A DNA stretch of 64,000 bases from Chimaeribacter arupi (GTDB lineage Bacteria > Pseudomonadota > Gammaproteobacteria > Enterobacterales > Enterobacteriaceae), in the NCBI RefSeq assembly GCF_002858805.1, contig NZ_PJZI01000004.1, positions 62,001 to 126,000 of the forward strand, read 5' to 3'. How positions within the stretch are numbered: the first letter of the stretch is position 1; each line of letters opens with the position of its first letter. The notes below the pieces were generated by a model, which was not told the DNA's origin, made no database searches, and worked only from the letters and a program-made list of their open reading frames with translations. The position numbers and the translations under genes were made by a program. This document shows positions 1-9,572 of the stretch, in pieces.

Positions 1-566
1 CAGACGGCCACGAACGCCGCCAGCAGCAGCCAGCGGAAATGCGCGACGTCCGCCCCGGCCGGAATACCGATCGCCACCCCGGCCAGAATGCCCGGCAGGA
101 AATAGACCGGTGGCCAGGTCAGGCAGCCCACCACATTCGGCACGGCGAACGTCAGCGGTTTCAGGTCCAGCATCCCGGCCACCAGCGGCACCAGCGGGCG
201 GGTCGGGCCGATAAAGCGCCCCACCAGCACGGTGGCGAAACTGTGCTTGTGCAGCGCGTGGCGGGTTTTGCTCATCAGGGATTTATGCTTCTTCAGGAAT
301 GACCAGCGTTGCAGCGGCCCTTTGAAGCGGTGGCCGATGTAGTAGGAGATCCAGTCACCGGCGAAACAGCCGATGCTCCCGACCACCCAGGCTTCATAAA
401 AGTTCACCCGCCCACTGCCGATCAACGCGCCGAGGGTGGCCATCATCACCGTGCCCGGCAGCAGCAGCCCCACCAGCGCCAGTGATTCCAGAAATGCCAC
501 CAGGCCCACCGCCAACAGTGAAAAGGCCACAGACTGGGTAATCAGATGTTCAAGGTAAGATTCCAT
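1..566 (-). CDS. yabI: DedA-family membrane protein YabI (3' part cut by window edge)
   Basis: The reverse strand is open from an ATG at 566 to base 1 with no stop, giving about 188 codons. The family length is about 250, so the C-terminal quarter lies outside the window. The product starts MESYLEHLITQSVAF and continues with the DedA/SNARE-associated signature: a long hydrophobic stretch, LLLPGTVMM near residue 37, GCFAGDWISYYIGHR around 65-80, and the conserved Arg and Pro residues of GRFIGPTRPLVP near 117-128. Members are polytopic inner-membrane proteins linked to envelope homeostasis, proton motive force and lipid carrier traffic. The position next to polB matches the yabI locus of E. coli. 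Family assignment is secure; the exact substrate of this member is not known. Confidence 0.88.
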   Translation of the reverse strand, partial: MESYLEHLITQSVAFSLLAVGLVAFLESLALVGLLLPGTVMMATLGALIGSGRVNFYEAWVVGSIGCFAGDWISYYIGHRFKGPLQRWSFLKKHKSLMSKTRHALHKHSFATVLVGRFIGPTRPLVPLVAGMLDLKPLTFAVPNVVGCLTWPPVYFLPGILAGVAIGIPAGADVAHFRWLLLAAFVAV

Positions 567-701
567 AAATTCCAACGAGGTTGCGGCGTAAATTCATCAT
601 TTTTCCGCTGAATTGTTAACGTGGTTATTCACGCAGTCAATCAATGAATTGTATGTGAATTGTATGTGCCGTTGGCAGAGGCCGCCGGTGTTGGACATCC
701 C

Positions 702-719
702 CTGTATAAAAAACCATAC
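702..719 (+). promoter_or_regulatory. Degenerate LexA (SOS) box upstream of polB
   Basis: CTGTATAAAAAACCATAC lies 38 bases before the polB start. The E. coli polB (dinA) operator, as I recall it, is CTGTATAAAACCACAG. Here the left half is intact, but two extra A residues widen the spacer and the right half reads ATAC instead of ACAG. It looks like a decayed version of the same site and would be expected to bind LexA weakly or not at all. Confidence 0.4.
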
Positions 720-756
720 TACGCGCATCCGTTCCCTTCACCCGACAGGCAGCACC

Positions 757-3126
757 ATGACCCCAGCCCGCCAGGGATTTATCCTGACCCGCCACTGGCG
801 TGATACGCCCACCGGCACAGAGATCACGTTCTGGCTGGCGACCGATGATGGCCCGCAGAAAGTCTGCCTGCCGCCCCAGCAGGCGGTGGCGTTTCTGCCT
901 GCGGAACAGCGCGCGCTGGCGGAGCCGGTGTTGCGCGGTGAAAGCGGCGCCGTGCTGCGTGAGGTGGCGCTGTGTGATTTCCGCCACCGGCCGCAACTGG
1001 CGCTCTATTGCCGCCAGCAGCGCCAGCTCTCCCGGCTGGAGCGGGCGCTGAAGGATCAGGGCGTGGCGCTGTATGAGGCGGACATCCGCCCACCGGAGCG
1101 TTTCCTGATGGAGCGCTACATCACTGCGCCGGTCTGGTTCAGCGGTGAGCCGGGTGCAGAGGACACGCTGTTCAATACCCGGATGAAACCGGCCGAAGGC
1201 TATCGCCCGCCGCTGAAACTCGCCTCGATTGACATCGAAACCAGCGGCAGCGGCGAGCTGTACTGCATCGGCATTGAGGGGTGCGGCCAGCGGCAGGTTT
1301 ACATGCTGGGGCCGGAGAACGGCACGCCGCAGCGTGAGGATTTCGCGCTGGAGTATGTCGCCTCACGCCCGCTGCTGCTGGAGAAGCTCAACCAGTGGCT
1401 GGCTGAGCATGACCCGGATGTGATCATCGGCTGGAACGTAATCCAGTTCGACCTGCGGGTGTTGCAGAAACACGCCGAGCGCTACGGCATCCCGCTGCGG
1501 CTGGGGCGCGGCGGCGCAGTGCTGGAGTGGCGCGAGCACGGTTTCCGCCAGGGGCATTTCTTCGCCTCGGCCGCCGGGCGGCTGATTATTGACGGTATCG
1601 AGGCGCTGAAATCGGCGTTCTGGAATTTCCCGTCCTTCAGCCTGGAAGCGGTGTCGCAAACGCTGCTGGGCGAAGGCAAGGCTATTGACAACCCCTACCA
1701 GCGGCTGGCGGAGATTGAACAGCGCTTTCGTGAAGACAAACCGGCGCTGGCGCGCTACAACCTGAAAGATTGCGAACTGGTGACGCGCATTTTCGCCAAA
1801 ACCGATCTGCTGGCGTTCCTGCTGGAGCGCGCCAGCGTCACCGGGCTGGAGGCGGACCGCAACGGCGGCTCGGTGGCCGCATTCAGCCACCTCTATTTCC
1901 CGCGTATGCACCGCGCCGGCTTTGTCGCGCCGAACCGGGGCGATGTGGAGGAGCAGGCCAGCCCCGGCGGTTTTGTGATGGACTCGCGCCCCGGCCTGTA
2001 TGATTCGGTGCTGGTGCTGGATTACAAAAGCCTCTACCCGTCAATTATCCGCACCTTCCTGATTGATCCGGTGGGGCTGGTGGCCGGGCTGCACGACCCG
2101 GATGAGCAGGCCTCTGTTGAGGGCTTCCGCGGTGCGCGCTTCTCCCGCACCACCCACTGCCTGCCGGAGATTGTGCGCCAGATCTGGCAGGGGCGCGAGG
2201 CGGCCAAACAGCAGCAGAACGCCCCGCTGTCACAGGCGCTGAAAATCATCATGAATGCGCTGTATGGCGTGCTCGGCACCAGTGCCTGCCGCTTTTACGA
2301 CCCGCGCCTCGCCTCCTCTATTACCCTGCGCGGCCACGCGATCATGCACCAGACCCGCGCACTGATTGAGGCCGAAGGCTATCAGGTGATATACGGCGAC
2401 ACCGACTCCACCTTTGTCTGGCTGAAACAGCCGCACGACGAGGCCGCCGCGCAGCAGATCGGCCGGGCGCTGGTGGCGAAGGTGAACCAGTTCTGGCAGC
2501 AGCATCTGCGCGAAGAGATGGGGCTGGAGAGCGCGCTGGAGCTGGAGTTCGAAACCCACTTCTGCCGCTTCCTGATGCCCACCATCCGCGGTGCCGGGGT
2601 GGAGCAAGGCAGCAAAAAACGTTATGCCGGGCTGGTGCGCCGCGACGGTGAAGAGAAGATGATCTACAAAGGGCTGGAGACGGTGCGCACCGACTGGACG
2701 GCGCTGGCGCAGATTTTCCAGCAGGAGCTTTACCGGCGTATTTTCCACCGCCAGCCCTACCAGGAGTATGTGCGTGATTATGTGGCGCGCACCCGCGCCG
2801 GGGAGTTTGATGACCGGCTGGTCTACCGCAAACAGGTGCGCCGCCCGCTGGCGGAATACCAGCGCAATGTGCCGCCCCATGCACGCGCCGCACGGCTGGC
2901 GGATGAGGCCAACCGCGCACAGGGGCGGCCGTTGCAGTACCAGAAAGGCGGCTGGATACGCTACGTGATGACCACCGCCGGGCCGGAGCCGCTGGAAGCA
3001 CGCCATGCGCCGATTGACTACGAGCACTATATCGAGCGGCAGCTGGAGCCGGTGGCGGACGGCATTTTGCCTTTCCTTCAGGACGATTTTGCTACACTGA
3101 TTACCGGGCAAATGGGATTGTTCTGA
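757..3126 (+). CDS. polB: DNA polymerase II
   Basis: Family B DNA polymerase of 789 residues (E. coli Pol II has 783), used in SOS-induced repair synthesis and replication restart. The proofreading exonuclease motif SIDIETSG places the catalytic Asp and Glu near residues 159-161. Polymerase motif [10 protein letters not shown], begins at residue 422, motif B is around KIIMNALYG, and motif C, YGDTDS, is at 546-551. The reading frame is open for another 48 codons upstream, but the ATG at 757 gives [14 protein letters not shown], which aligns with the family N-terminus, so I used that start. The gene stands alone between yabI (divergent) and rapA. An LexA-like box sits just upstream but is degenerate. 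Confidence 0.96.
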   Translation: MTPARQGFILTRHWRDTPTGTEITFWLATDDGPQKVCLPPQQAVAFLPAEQRALAEPVLRGESGAVLREVALCDFRHRPQLALYCRQQRQLSRLERALKDQGVALYEADIRPPERFLMERYITAPVWFSGEPGAEDTLFNTRMKPAEGYRPPLKLASIDIETSGSGELYCIGIEGCGQRQVYMLGPENGTPQREDFALEYVASRPLLLEKLNQWLAEHDPDVIIGWNVIQFDLRVLQKHAERYGIPLRLGRGGAVLEWREHGFRQGHFFASAAGRLIIDGIEALKSAFWNFPSFSLEAVSQTLLGEGKAIDNPYQRLAEIEQRFREDKPALARYNLKDCELVTRIFAKTDLLAFLLERASVTGLEADRNGGSVAAFSHLYFPRMHRAGFVAPNRGDVEEQASPGGFVMDSRPGLYDSVLVLDYKSLYPSIIRTFLIDPVGLVAGLHDPDEQASVEGFRGARFSRTTHCLPEIVRQIWQGREAAKQQQNAPLSQALKIIMNALYGVLGTSACRFYDPRLASSITLRGHAIMHQTRALIEAEGYQVIYGDTDSTFVWLKQPHDEAAAQQIGRALVAKVNQFWQQHLREEMGLESALELEFETHFCRFLMPTIRGAGVEQGSKKRYAGLVRRDGEEKMIYKGLETVRTDWTALAQIFQQELYRRIFHRQPYQEYVRDYVARTRAGEFDDRLVYRKQVRRPLAEYQRNVPPHARAARLADEANRAQGRPLQYQKGGWIRYVMTTAGPEPLEARHAPIDYEHYIERQLEPVADGILPFLQDDFATLITGQMGLF

Positions 3127-3323
3127 CGCAAACGGTTTAAGACAAATAACGGCGTTTGGCAGGTGACGAAACCGCGACCATCCATTACCATAGCGCCCTT
3201 TCCCATTTTTGCACCTCTCCCAGAGACTCCGCGCCCCGGCATGGCAGCGTTGCTATTGCCCGGATAACGCACGCAAAGCAGTAAAAAAACGCACGGCCCG
3301 ATACATCAACACAGAGAGTAACT

Positions 3324-6230
3324 ATGCCCTTTAAACTTGGTCAACGCTGGATAAGCGACACGGAAAGCGAATTAGGATTAGGCACTGTAGTCGCGCTCGA
3401 CACGCGTATGGTGACACTGCTTTTCCCCGCGACGGGTGAGAACCGCCTCTATGCCAGAAATGACTCACCGATCACCCGCGTGATGTTCAATCCGGGTGAC
3501 ACCATCAACAGCCACGAAGGCTGGCAGTTGAAAGTTGACGAGGTTAAAGAGGAGAACGGCCTGCTGACCTACATCGGCACCCGTCTGGACACCGACGAGG
3601 CCGCCGTTGCCCTGCGTGAGGTGCTGCTCGACAGCAAACTCACCTTCAGCAAGCCGCAGGATCGGCTGTTCGCCGGGCAGATCGACCGGATGGACCGCTT
3701 TGCGCTGCGCCTGCGGGCGCGCAAATACCAGCGTGAGCAGTTCCGCCTGCGCTGGAGCGGCCTGCGCGGGATGCGCGCCAGCCTGATCCCGCACCAGTTG
3801 CACATTGCCCATGAAGTGGGCCAGCGCCATGCGCCGCGCGTACTGCTGGCGGACGAAGTGGGCCTGGGTAAAACCATCGAAGCGGGGATGATAATCCATC
3901 AGCAACTGCTCTCCGGCCGTGCCGAGCGCGTGCTGATCGTGGTGCCGGAAACCCTCCAGCACCAGTGGCTGGTGGAGATGCTGCGCCGCTTCAACCTGCG
4001 TTTCTCCCTGTTTGATGATGAGCGTTACGCCGAATCGCTGCACGACGCCACCAACCCGTTTGAGAGTGAGCAACTGGTTATCTGCTCGCTGGATTTCGTG
4101 CGCCGCAACAAAAGCCGCCTGGAGCAGATGGCCGATGCCGCCTGGGACTTGCTGGTGGTCGATGAAGCGCACCACCTGGCCTGGAGCGAAGAGGCACCAA
4201 GCCGTGAATACCAGGTGATTGAGCAACTGGCGGAACACACCGCCGGTGTCCTGCTGCTGACCGCCACGCCGGAGCAGCTCGGCCCGCAGAGCCACTTTGC
4301 GCGCCTGCGCCTGCTCGACCCGAACCGCTTCCACGACTATCAGGAGTTCGTGGCCGAGCAGCAACAGTACCGCCCGGTAGCGGACGCCGTGACGCTGCTG
4401 CTGAGCGGCGATCGCCTCTCCAACGATGAACAGAACCTGCTGGGCGACATGGTCGCAGAACAGGACATCGAACCGCTGCTGGCCGCGGCCAACAGTGACG
4501 GCGAAGAGAGCGAAGCCGCGCGCCGCGAGCTGATTGCCCTGCTGATGGATCGCCACGGCACCAGCCGCGTGCTGTTCCGCAACACCCGTAACGGCGTGAA
4601 AGGCTTCCCGCACCGCGTGCTGCATGAGATCCGCCTGCCGCTGCCGGCCCAGTACCAGACGGCGATCAAAGTCTCCGGCATCATGGGGGCGAAAAAGAGC
4701 ACCGAAGATCGCGCGCGTGACATGCTCTACCCGGAGCGCATCTATCAGGAGTTCGAAGGCGAGAACGGCACCTGGTGGAACTTCGACCCGCGCGTCGAGT
4801 GGCTGATGGGCTTTTTGACCAGCAACCGCGACGAAAAAGTGCTGGTGATCTGCGCCAAAGCAGAAACCGCGCTGCAACTGGAGCAGGTGCTGCGTGAGCG
4901 TGAAGGCATCCGCGCCGGGGTATTCCACGAAGGGCTGTCGATTATCGAACGTGACCGCGCCGCGGCCTATTTCGCCTCCGCCGAAGAGGGCGCGCAGGTG
5001 CTGCTCTGCTCGGAGATTGGCTCTGAAGGGCGTAACTTCCAGTTCGCCAGCCATCTGGTGATGTTCGATCTGCCGTTCAACCCGGACCTGCTGGAGCAGC
5101 GCATCGGCCGTCTGGATCGTATCGGCCAGCAGCGTGACATCCAGATCATGGTGCCGTACCTGGAGCAGACCGCGCAGGCGGTGCTGATCCGCTGGTATCA
5201 CGACGGGCTGGACGCGTTCGAGCACACCTGCCCGACCGGCCGCGCGATTTATGACAAGCACTACGAGCAGCTGATCGGCTACCTTGCCACCCCGTCCGAG
5301 CAGGAAGGGTTGCCGGAATTTGTGCACCAGTGCCGCCTCGAGCACGATGCCCTGCGCCGCCAGCTTGAGCAGGGGCGTGACCGCCTGCTGGAGCAGCACT
5401 CCAACGGCGGTGAGGCCGCGCAGGCGCTGGCTGAGGCGATCGCCGAAGGTGATAATGACGTCAACCTGGTAAACTTTGCGCTTAACCTGTTCGATATTGT
5501 CGGCATCAACCAGGATGACCGCAGCGACAACCTGATTGTGCTGACGCCGTCTGATCACATGCTGGTACCGGATTTCCCCGGCCTGCCGCAGGATGGCTGC
5601 ACCGTGACCTTCGACCGTGAGCAGGCGCTGTCACGCGAGGACACGCAGTTCATCACCTGGGAGCACCCGCTGATCCGCAACGGGCTGGATCTGATCCTCT
5701 CCGGTGACACCGGCAGCTGTGCCGTGTCGCTGCTGAAGAACAAGGCGCTGCCGGTCGGCACCCTGCTCACCGAGCTGGTGTATGTGGTGGAAGCGCAGGC
5801 GCCGAAACACCTGCAGCTGACGCGCTTCCTGCCGCCGACGCCAATCCGTATGCTGATGGACCGCAAAGGCACCAACCTCGCCAAACAGGTGGAGTTTGAG
5901 AGCTTCAACCGCCAGCTGAACGCGGTGAACCGCCATACCTCCAGCAAGCTGGTGAATGCGGTGCAGCAGGATGTGCACGCGATGCTGCAACACGCGGAAG
6001 CCCTGGTGGCCGACGAGGCGCGGGCGCTGATCGAGGCGGCGAAAATCGAAGCCGACGAGCAGACCAGCGCCGAACTCGCCCGCCTGGAAGCGCTGCGCGC
6101 GGTGAACCCGAACATCCGTGACGACGAAGTCGAAGCGCTGGAGTTCAACCGTAAGCAGGTGCTGGCGAACCTCAACGACGCCACCTGGCGGCTGGATGCC
6201 ATCCGTCTGGTGGTGGTGAGCCACCAGTAA
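3324..6230 (+). CDS. rapA: RNA polymerase-associated ATPase RapA (HepA)
   Basis: Swi2/Snf2-type translocase of 968 residues, the same length as E. coli RapA. It binds RNA polymerase and recycles it after termination by remodelling post-termination complexes. The N-terminal double Tudor-like domain starts [18 protein letters not shown]. Walker A is [14 protein letters not shown] around residues 175-188, and the Walker B/DEAH box, [10 protein letters not shown], is near 276-285. Helicase motifs V and VI follow in [16 protein letters not shown] and [10 protein letters not shown]. The C-terminal RapA-specific region is complete. The start has AGAG a few bases upstream. rluA follows 58 bases after the stop, as in E. 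coli. Confidence 0.97.
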   Translation: MPFKLGQRWISDTESELGLGTVVALDTRMVTLLFPATGENRLYARNDSPITRVMFNPGDTINSHEGWQLKVDEVKEENGLLTYIGTRLDTDEAAVALREVLLDSKLTFSKPQDRLFAGQIDRMDRFALRLRARKYQREQFRLRWSGLRGMRASLIPHQLHIAHEVGQRHAPRVLLADEVGLGKTIEAGMIIHQQLLSGRAERVLIVVPETLQHQWLVEMLRRFNLRFSLFDDERYAESLHDATNPFESEQLVICSLDFVRRNKSRLEQMADAAWDLLVVDEAHHLAWSEEAPSREYQVIEQLAEHTAGVLLLTATPEQLGPQSHFARLRLLDPNRFHDYQEFVAEQQQYRPVADAVTLLLSGDRLSNDEQNLLGDMVAEQDIEPLLAAANSDGEESEAARRELIALLMDRHGTSRVLFRNTRNGVKGFPHRVLHEIRLPLPAQYQTAIKVSGIMGAKKSTEDRARDMLYPERIYQEFEGENGTWWNFDPRVEWLMGFLTSNRDEKVLVICAKAETALQLEQVLREREGIRAGVFHEGLSIIERDRAAAYFASAEEGAQVLLCSEIGSEGRNFQFASHLVMFDLPFNPDLLEQRIGRLDRIGQQRDIQIMVPYLEQTAQAVLIRWYHDGLDAFEHTCPTGRAIYDKHYEQLIGYLATPSEQEGLPEFVHQCRLEHDALRRQLEQGRDRLLEQHSNGGEAAQALAEAIAEGDNDVNLVNFALNLFDIVGINQDDRSDNLIVLTPSDHMLVPDFPGLPQDGCTVTFDREQALSREDTQFITWEHPLIRNGLDLILSGDTGSCAVSLLKNKALPVGTLLTELVYVVEAQAPKHLQLTRFLPPTPIRMLMDRKGTNLAKQVEFESFNRQLNAVNRHTSSKLVNAVQQDVHAMLQHAEALVADEARALIEAAKIEADEQTSAELARLEALRAVNPNIRDDEVEALEFNRKQVLANLNDATWRLDAIRLVVVSHQ

Positions 6231-6288
6231 CCCCGGTCCGGGCGCACACCGCGCCCGGCTGTTTTCTCCTCTACAGTGACCCAACACC

Positions 6289-6975
6289 ATGAGCGACCAT
6301 ACCGCGTCACAGACACCGCCGCTGGAAGGCTATAACCCGCCGCAAGAGCCGTGGCTACAGATTCTCTATCAGGATTATCACATCATGGTCGTGAACAAGC
6401 CGAGCGGCCTGCTGTCGGTGCCCGGCCGTGCCGAAGAGCATCAGGACAGCGTGATCACGCGCGTGCAGCGGGATTTCCCGCTGGCGGAATCGGCGCACCG
6501 GCTGGATATGTCCACCAGCGGCGTGCTGGCGGTGGCGCTGACCAAACCGGCAGAGCGGGAGCTGAAGCGGCAATTCCGCGAACGCGAACCGAAAAAAAGC
6601 TACCTGGCACGGGTCTGGGGGCATGTGGCAGAGGATGAAGGGTTGATTGACCTGCCGCTGATTTGCGACTGGCCGAACCGGCCGAAGCAGAAAGTCTGCT
6701 TTGAAACCGGCAAAACCGCGCAGACGCTCTATCAGGTTTTGTCACGGGATGAGGACGGCACCAGCCGCGTGCGGCTGACCCCGGTCACCGGCCGTTCACA
6801 CCAGTTACGGGTGCATATGCTGGCGCTCGGCCACCCGATCCTCGGCGATAATTTTTACGCGCCGCCGGAAGCCCGGGCGATGGCCAACCGCCTGCAACTG
6901 CACGCTGAAACCCTGACGCTGGCCCACCCGCACTACCACACTTCCATGACCTTCCGCGCCCCGGCGGATTTCTGA
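6289..6975 (+). CDS. rluA: Dual-specificity 23S rRNA/tRNA pseudouridine synthase RluA
   Basis: RluA-family pseudouridine synthase, 228 residues against 219 in E. coli. It converts U746 of 23S rRNA and U32 of several tRNAs to pseudouridine. The catalytic motif HRLDMSTSG contains the nucleophilic Asp at residue 73. The later family motifs are present as GRSHQLRVHMLALGHPILGD near 170-190. The extra residues lie at the N-terminus (MSDHTASQTPPLEGYNPP), which is longer than in E. coli. It follows rapA with a short gap and probably shares its transcript. A GC-rich inverted repeat lies just after the stop (about 6981-6998) but has no T-run. Confidence 0.95.
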   Translation: MSDHTASQTPPLEGYNPPQEPWLQILYQDYHIMVVNKPSGLLSVPGRAEEHQDSVITRVQRDFPLAESAHRLDMSTSGVLAVALTKPAERELKRQFREREPKKSYLARVWGHVAEDEGLIDLPLICDWPNRPKQKVCFETGKTAQTLYQVLSRDEDGTSRVRLTPVTGRSHQLRVHMLALGHPILGDNFYAPPEARAMANRLQLHAETLTLAHPHYHTSMTFRAPADF

Positions 6976-7222
6976 CTGCCCTGCCCGCCCGGGCAGGCGC
7001 GCTGGTTGTGACCTGACGCACCTTTTTTCCACCGCGCATAACATAGCGTTAAGCGCGGCTGCCCTTTGCCTGTTTTCCGGCGGCCGCTCTCTTTTACTGT
7101 TTATCACCGCCATGCGGGTAACGGTCACGGAGAGGCATTATGCTTAAAAAACATGCTGTCAGCATGGGCACTTCCCCCTTTTCCGCCCGCCCGGTTGGGT
7201 GCGGCTCTCAGGAGAATGTTGG

Positions 7223-8518
7223 ATGAAAAGATATGCATTGGTCGGCACCGGCGGCCGCGCCGGGCTTTACCTTGAGGCAATTGCCGCCACCTACCGCGAA
7301 AGCGCGCAGTGGGTGGCGTTCTGCGACACTAACCAGACGCGGATGGACTACGCCAACCATCTGCTGGCCAAGGCCGGGGCGGCACCGGTGTCCACCTGGC
7401 GGGCCGGGCAGTTTGAGGCGATGATCGCCGAAACCCGGCCGGATATCGTGATTGTTACCAGCATCGACCGTACCCACGACGACTATATTGTGCGGGCGCT
7501 GCACGCCGGCTGTGATGTGATCACCGAAAAGCCGATGACCATCGACGCGGCGCGCGCCCTGCGTATTGCAGAGGCGATTGAGAAGACCGGCCGCCAGGTA
7601 CGCGTGGCGTTCAACTACCGTTATGCGCCGCACCACAGCAAAGTGCGTGAACTGCTGATGAACGACACCATTGGTGAGGTGTTTTCAGTGCATTTTGAGT
7701 GGCTGCTGAATACCGAGCACGGCGCGGACTACTTCCGCCGCTGGCACCGCGACAAGCGCAACAGCGGCGGGCTGCTGGTGCACAAATCGACCCACCATTT
7801 CGACCTGATGAACTTCTGGCTCAACAGCTCGCCGGAACAGGTGTTTGCACTGGGCGACCTGCGCTTTTACGGCCGGGAGAATGCGGAAAAACGCGGCGAA
7901 ACCCGGTTCTACAGCCGGGCGCACGGCGCGCCGCAGGCCGCGGATGACCCGTTTGCCCTGCATATGGACGAGAACCCGCAACTGCGCGCGCTCTACCTGG
8001 AGGCGGAGCATGAAGACAGCTACTACCGTGACCAGAGCGTCTTCAGCGACGGCATCACCATTGAGGATACGCTGTCAGTGCTGGTGAAGTACCGCAACCG
8101 CACGCAGCTCACCTATTCCCTCAACGCGTACCTGCCGAAAGAGGGGCTGAATGTGGTGTTCAACGGCAGCAAGGGGCGGCTGGAGATGAACGTGGAGGAG
8201 AACTCCTACGTCAACGGCGGCGGCCTGCGCGAGGAGGAAGGCAACCTCGACGCCTGCCGCATCACCGTGTACCCGATGTTCGGCACCCCGTGGGAAGCGG
8301 ACTTTACCGCCGGTGAAGGCGGGCACGGCGGCGGCGATCAGGCGATGCTGGCGGACTTGTTCGGCAACCCGCCCGCTGACCCGCTGCACCGCGCCGCCGA
8401 CCACCGCGCCGGCACCCTGTCTATCCTGACCGGTGTCGCCGGTAACCTCTCCATGCAGCGCGGCACCCCGGTGTTCTTCGACGAGTTCGAGGTGGTACGT
8501 AAGCTGCGCGGGCGCTGA
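7223..8518 (+). CDS. Gfo/Idh/MocA-family NAD(P)-dependent oxidoreductase
   Basis: 431 residues. The N-terminus MKRYALVGTGGRAGLYLEAI is a Rossmann nucleotide-binding loop. The family signature EKP (VITEKPMTID) lies near residue 100, followed by the typical C-terminal alpha/beta substrate domain with SGGLLVHKSTHHFDLMNFW. Relatives oxidise or epimerise sugars, inositols or sugar acids; the substrate cannot be read here. At 431 residues it is longer than the common 330-380. I chose ATG 7223 because AGGAGA lies 8 bases upstream and the Rossmann fold begins at once; the frame extends 8 codons further without support. It is a single gene between rluA and djlA, with no sugar transporter or kinase beside it, and is absent from the E. 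coli order. Confidence 0.85.
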   Translation: MKRYALVGTGGRAGLYLEAIAATYRESAQWVAFCDTNQTRMDYANHLLAKAGAAPVSTWRAGQFEAMIAETRPDIVIVTSIDRTHDDYIVRALHAGCDVITEKPMTIDAARALRIAEAIEKTGRQVRVAFNYRYAPHHSKVRELLMNDTIGEVFSVHFEWLLNTEHGADYFRRWHRDKRNSGGLLVHKSTHHFDLMNFWLNSSPEQVFALGDLRFYGRENAEKRGETRFYSRAHGAPQAADDPFALHMDENPQLRALYLEAEHEDSYYRDQSVFSDGITIEDTLSVLVKYRNRTQLTYSLNAYLPKEGLNVVFNGSKGRLEMNVEENSYVNGGGLREEEGNLDACRITVYPMFGTPWEADFTAGEGGHGGGDQAMLADLFGNPPADPLHRAADHRAGTLSILTGVAGNLSMQRGTPVFFDEFEVVRKLRGR

Positions 8519-8524
8519 AACCAT

Positions 8525-8550
8525 AAAAAAGCCGCCCCAGGGGCGGCTTT
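8525..8550. terminator. Bidirectional Rho-independent terminator
   Basis: A-run, then the stem GCCGCCCC-AG-GGGCGGC (8531-8547), then TTT. It lies between the convergent oxidoreductase gene and djlA and can serve both. The T-run is better for the reverse strand. Confidence 0.85.
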
Positions 8551-8575
8551 CGCGGTGACACGGCACGCAACGGGC

Positions 8576-9391
8576 TTAGCGGAAACCTTTCTCGCGTTTG
8601 ATCAGGTCATAGGCGGCCTGAATCGACTGCGCTTTCTGCTTCGCCATCTCCATCATTTCCGGCGGCAACCCTTTGGCCACCAGCTTATCAGGGTGGTGCT
8701 CACTCATCAGCTTGCGGTACGCACGCTTGATGGTGGTGGCATCGTCCTCTTCTTTCACGCCCAGCACTTTGCAGGCATCGGCCAGCGTCGGCCCCTGCGG
8801 CTGTTGGAAACCGCCGTGGGAGTAACCGCCCTGCTGCTGCCCGCCGAACTGCTGGCCGCCTTCCATCATGCGCAGGAACTGCTCAAACTGGCCGCGCGAA
8901 ATGCCCAGCTCCTCGGCAATCACATACAGCACCTGGCGCTCGTTCGGGTGCAGCTCGCCGTCATTGAACGCCACCTGCAACTGGATCTCCAGAAACATGC
9001 GGATCAGGTCAAAGCGGCCGAAGCAGACGCTGCGCAGTTCACGCAGTTTCTCACGCAGCGGGAAGTTGCCCTCTTTACCCTCACGGAAAGCCTGCTGCGC
9101 CATAGTGCGCTGCTCGCCATGCAGGTTCAGGCGCTGCATAAACAGGTTGGCGGTCTGGATATCCGTTTCCGTCACGCGTCCCTTCGATTTCGACAGGTGC
9201 CCCATGACCTGGAAGGTGGTGCGGAAAAATATGGTCTGTCTTGTCTGCTGGTCGGCAAAGTAGCCGCGGCTGCGGGCGGCCCGCGCCTTGTCAACCATAT
9301 GGCCGATCAACAACCCTAGTACTACGCCCCAAAAGCCTGCGCCGGACATCAAGCCCAGTACAACGCCGAGCACCTTTCCCCAATACTGCAT
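8576..9391 (-). CDS. djlA: Membrane-anchored co-chaperone DjlA
   Basis: 271 residues, as in E. coli. A glycine-rich transmembrane segment occupies residues 6-30 ([20 protein letters not shown]). A TerB-like helical domain follows, then a glutamine/glycine-rich linker ([15 protein letters not shown]). The C-terminal J domain carries the DnaK-stimulating HPD triplet at about 233-235 (MSEHHPDKL). The protein is anchored in the inner membrane with its J domain in the cytoplasm and regulates DnaK; in E. coli it affects the Rcs envelope stress response. It is read divergently from lptD across a 180-base gap, as in E. coli. Confidence 0.97.
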   Translation of the reverse strand: MQYWGKVLGVVLGLMSGAGFWGVVLGLLIGHMVDKARAARSRGYFADQQTRQTIFFRTTFQVMGHLSKSKGRVTETDIQTANLFMQRLNLHGEQRTMAQQAFREGKEGNFPLREKLRELRSVCFGRFDLIRMFLEIQLQVAFNDGELHPNERQVLYVIAEELGISRGQFEQFLRMMEGGQQFGGQQQGGYSHGGFQQPQGPTLADACKVLGVKEEDDATTIKRAYRKLMSEHHPDKLVAKGLPPEMMEMAKQKAQSIQAAYDLIKREKGFR

Positions 9392-9572
9392 ATACTCCTC
9401 AATTCACATGCCGTTGCGTCAGATTTGCTTTATCATACCCGGCATTTATCCGGATGCCTAACGACGACAGACCCACGGCTGGATTTAACACTAGCGCAAC
9501 GCTGATGAGTGATATAGTCTCTGACCGTTTGCCGGCATGACGCCTCTGATGACGGAACACCGAATACCGCGT

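Noticed and set aside
2230-3111. Long reverse-strand open frame (293 codons) inside polB
   Set aside because: It mirrors polB in a GC-rich genome, has no family motif and a His/Arg/Gly-rich composition; a shadow frame.
3465-5558. 697-codon reverse-strand open frame inside rapA
   Set aside because: Antisense shadow of an intact, well-conserved gene; long antisense frames are common at this GC content.
6981-6998. GC-rich inverted repeat after rluA as a terminator
   Set aside because: No T-run follows, so I did not list it as a terminator.
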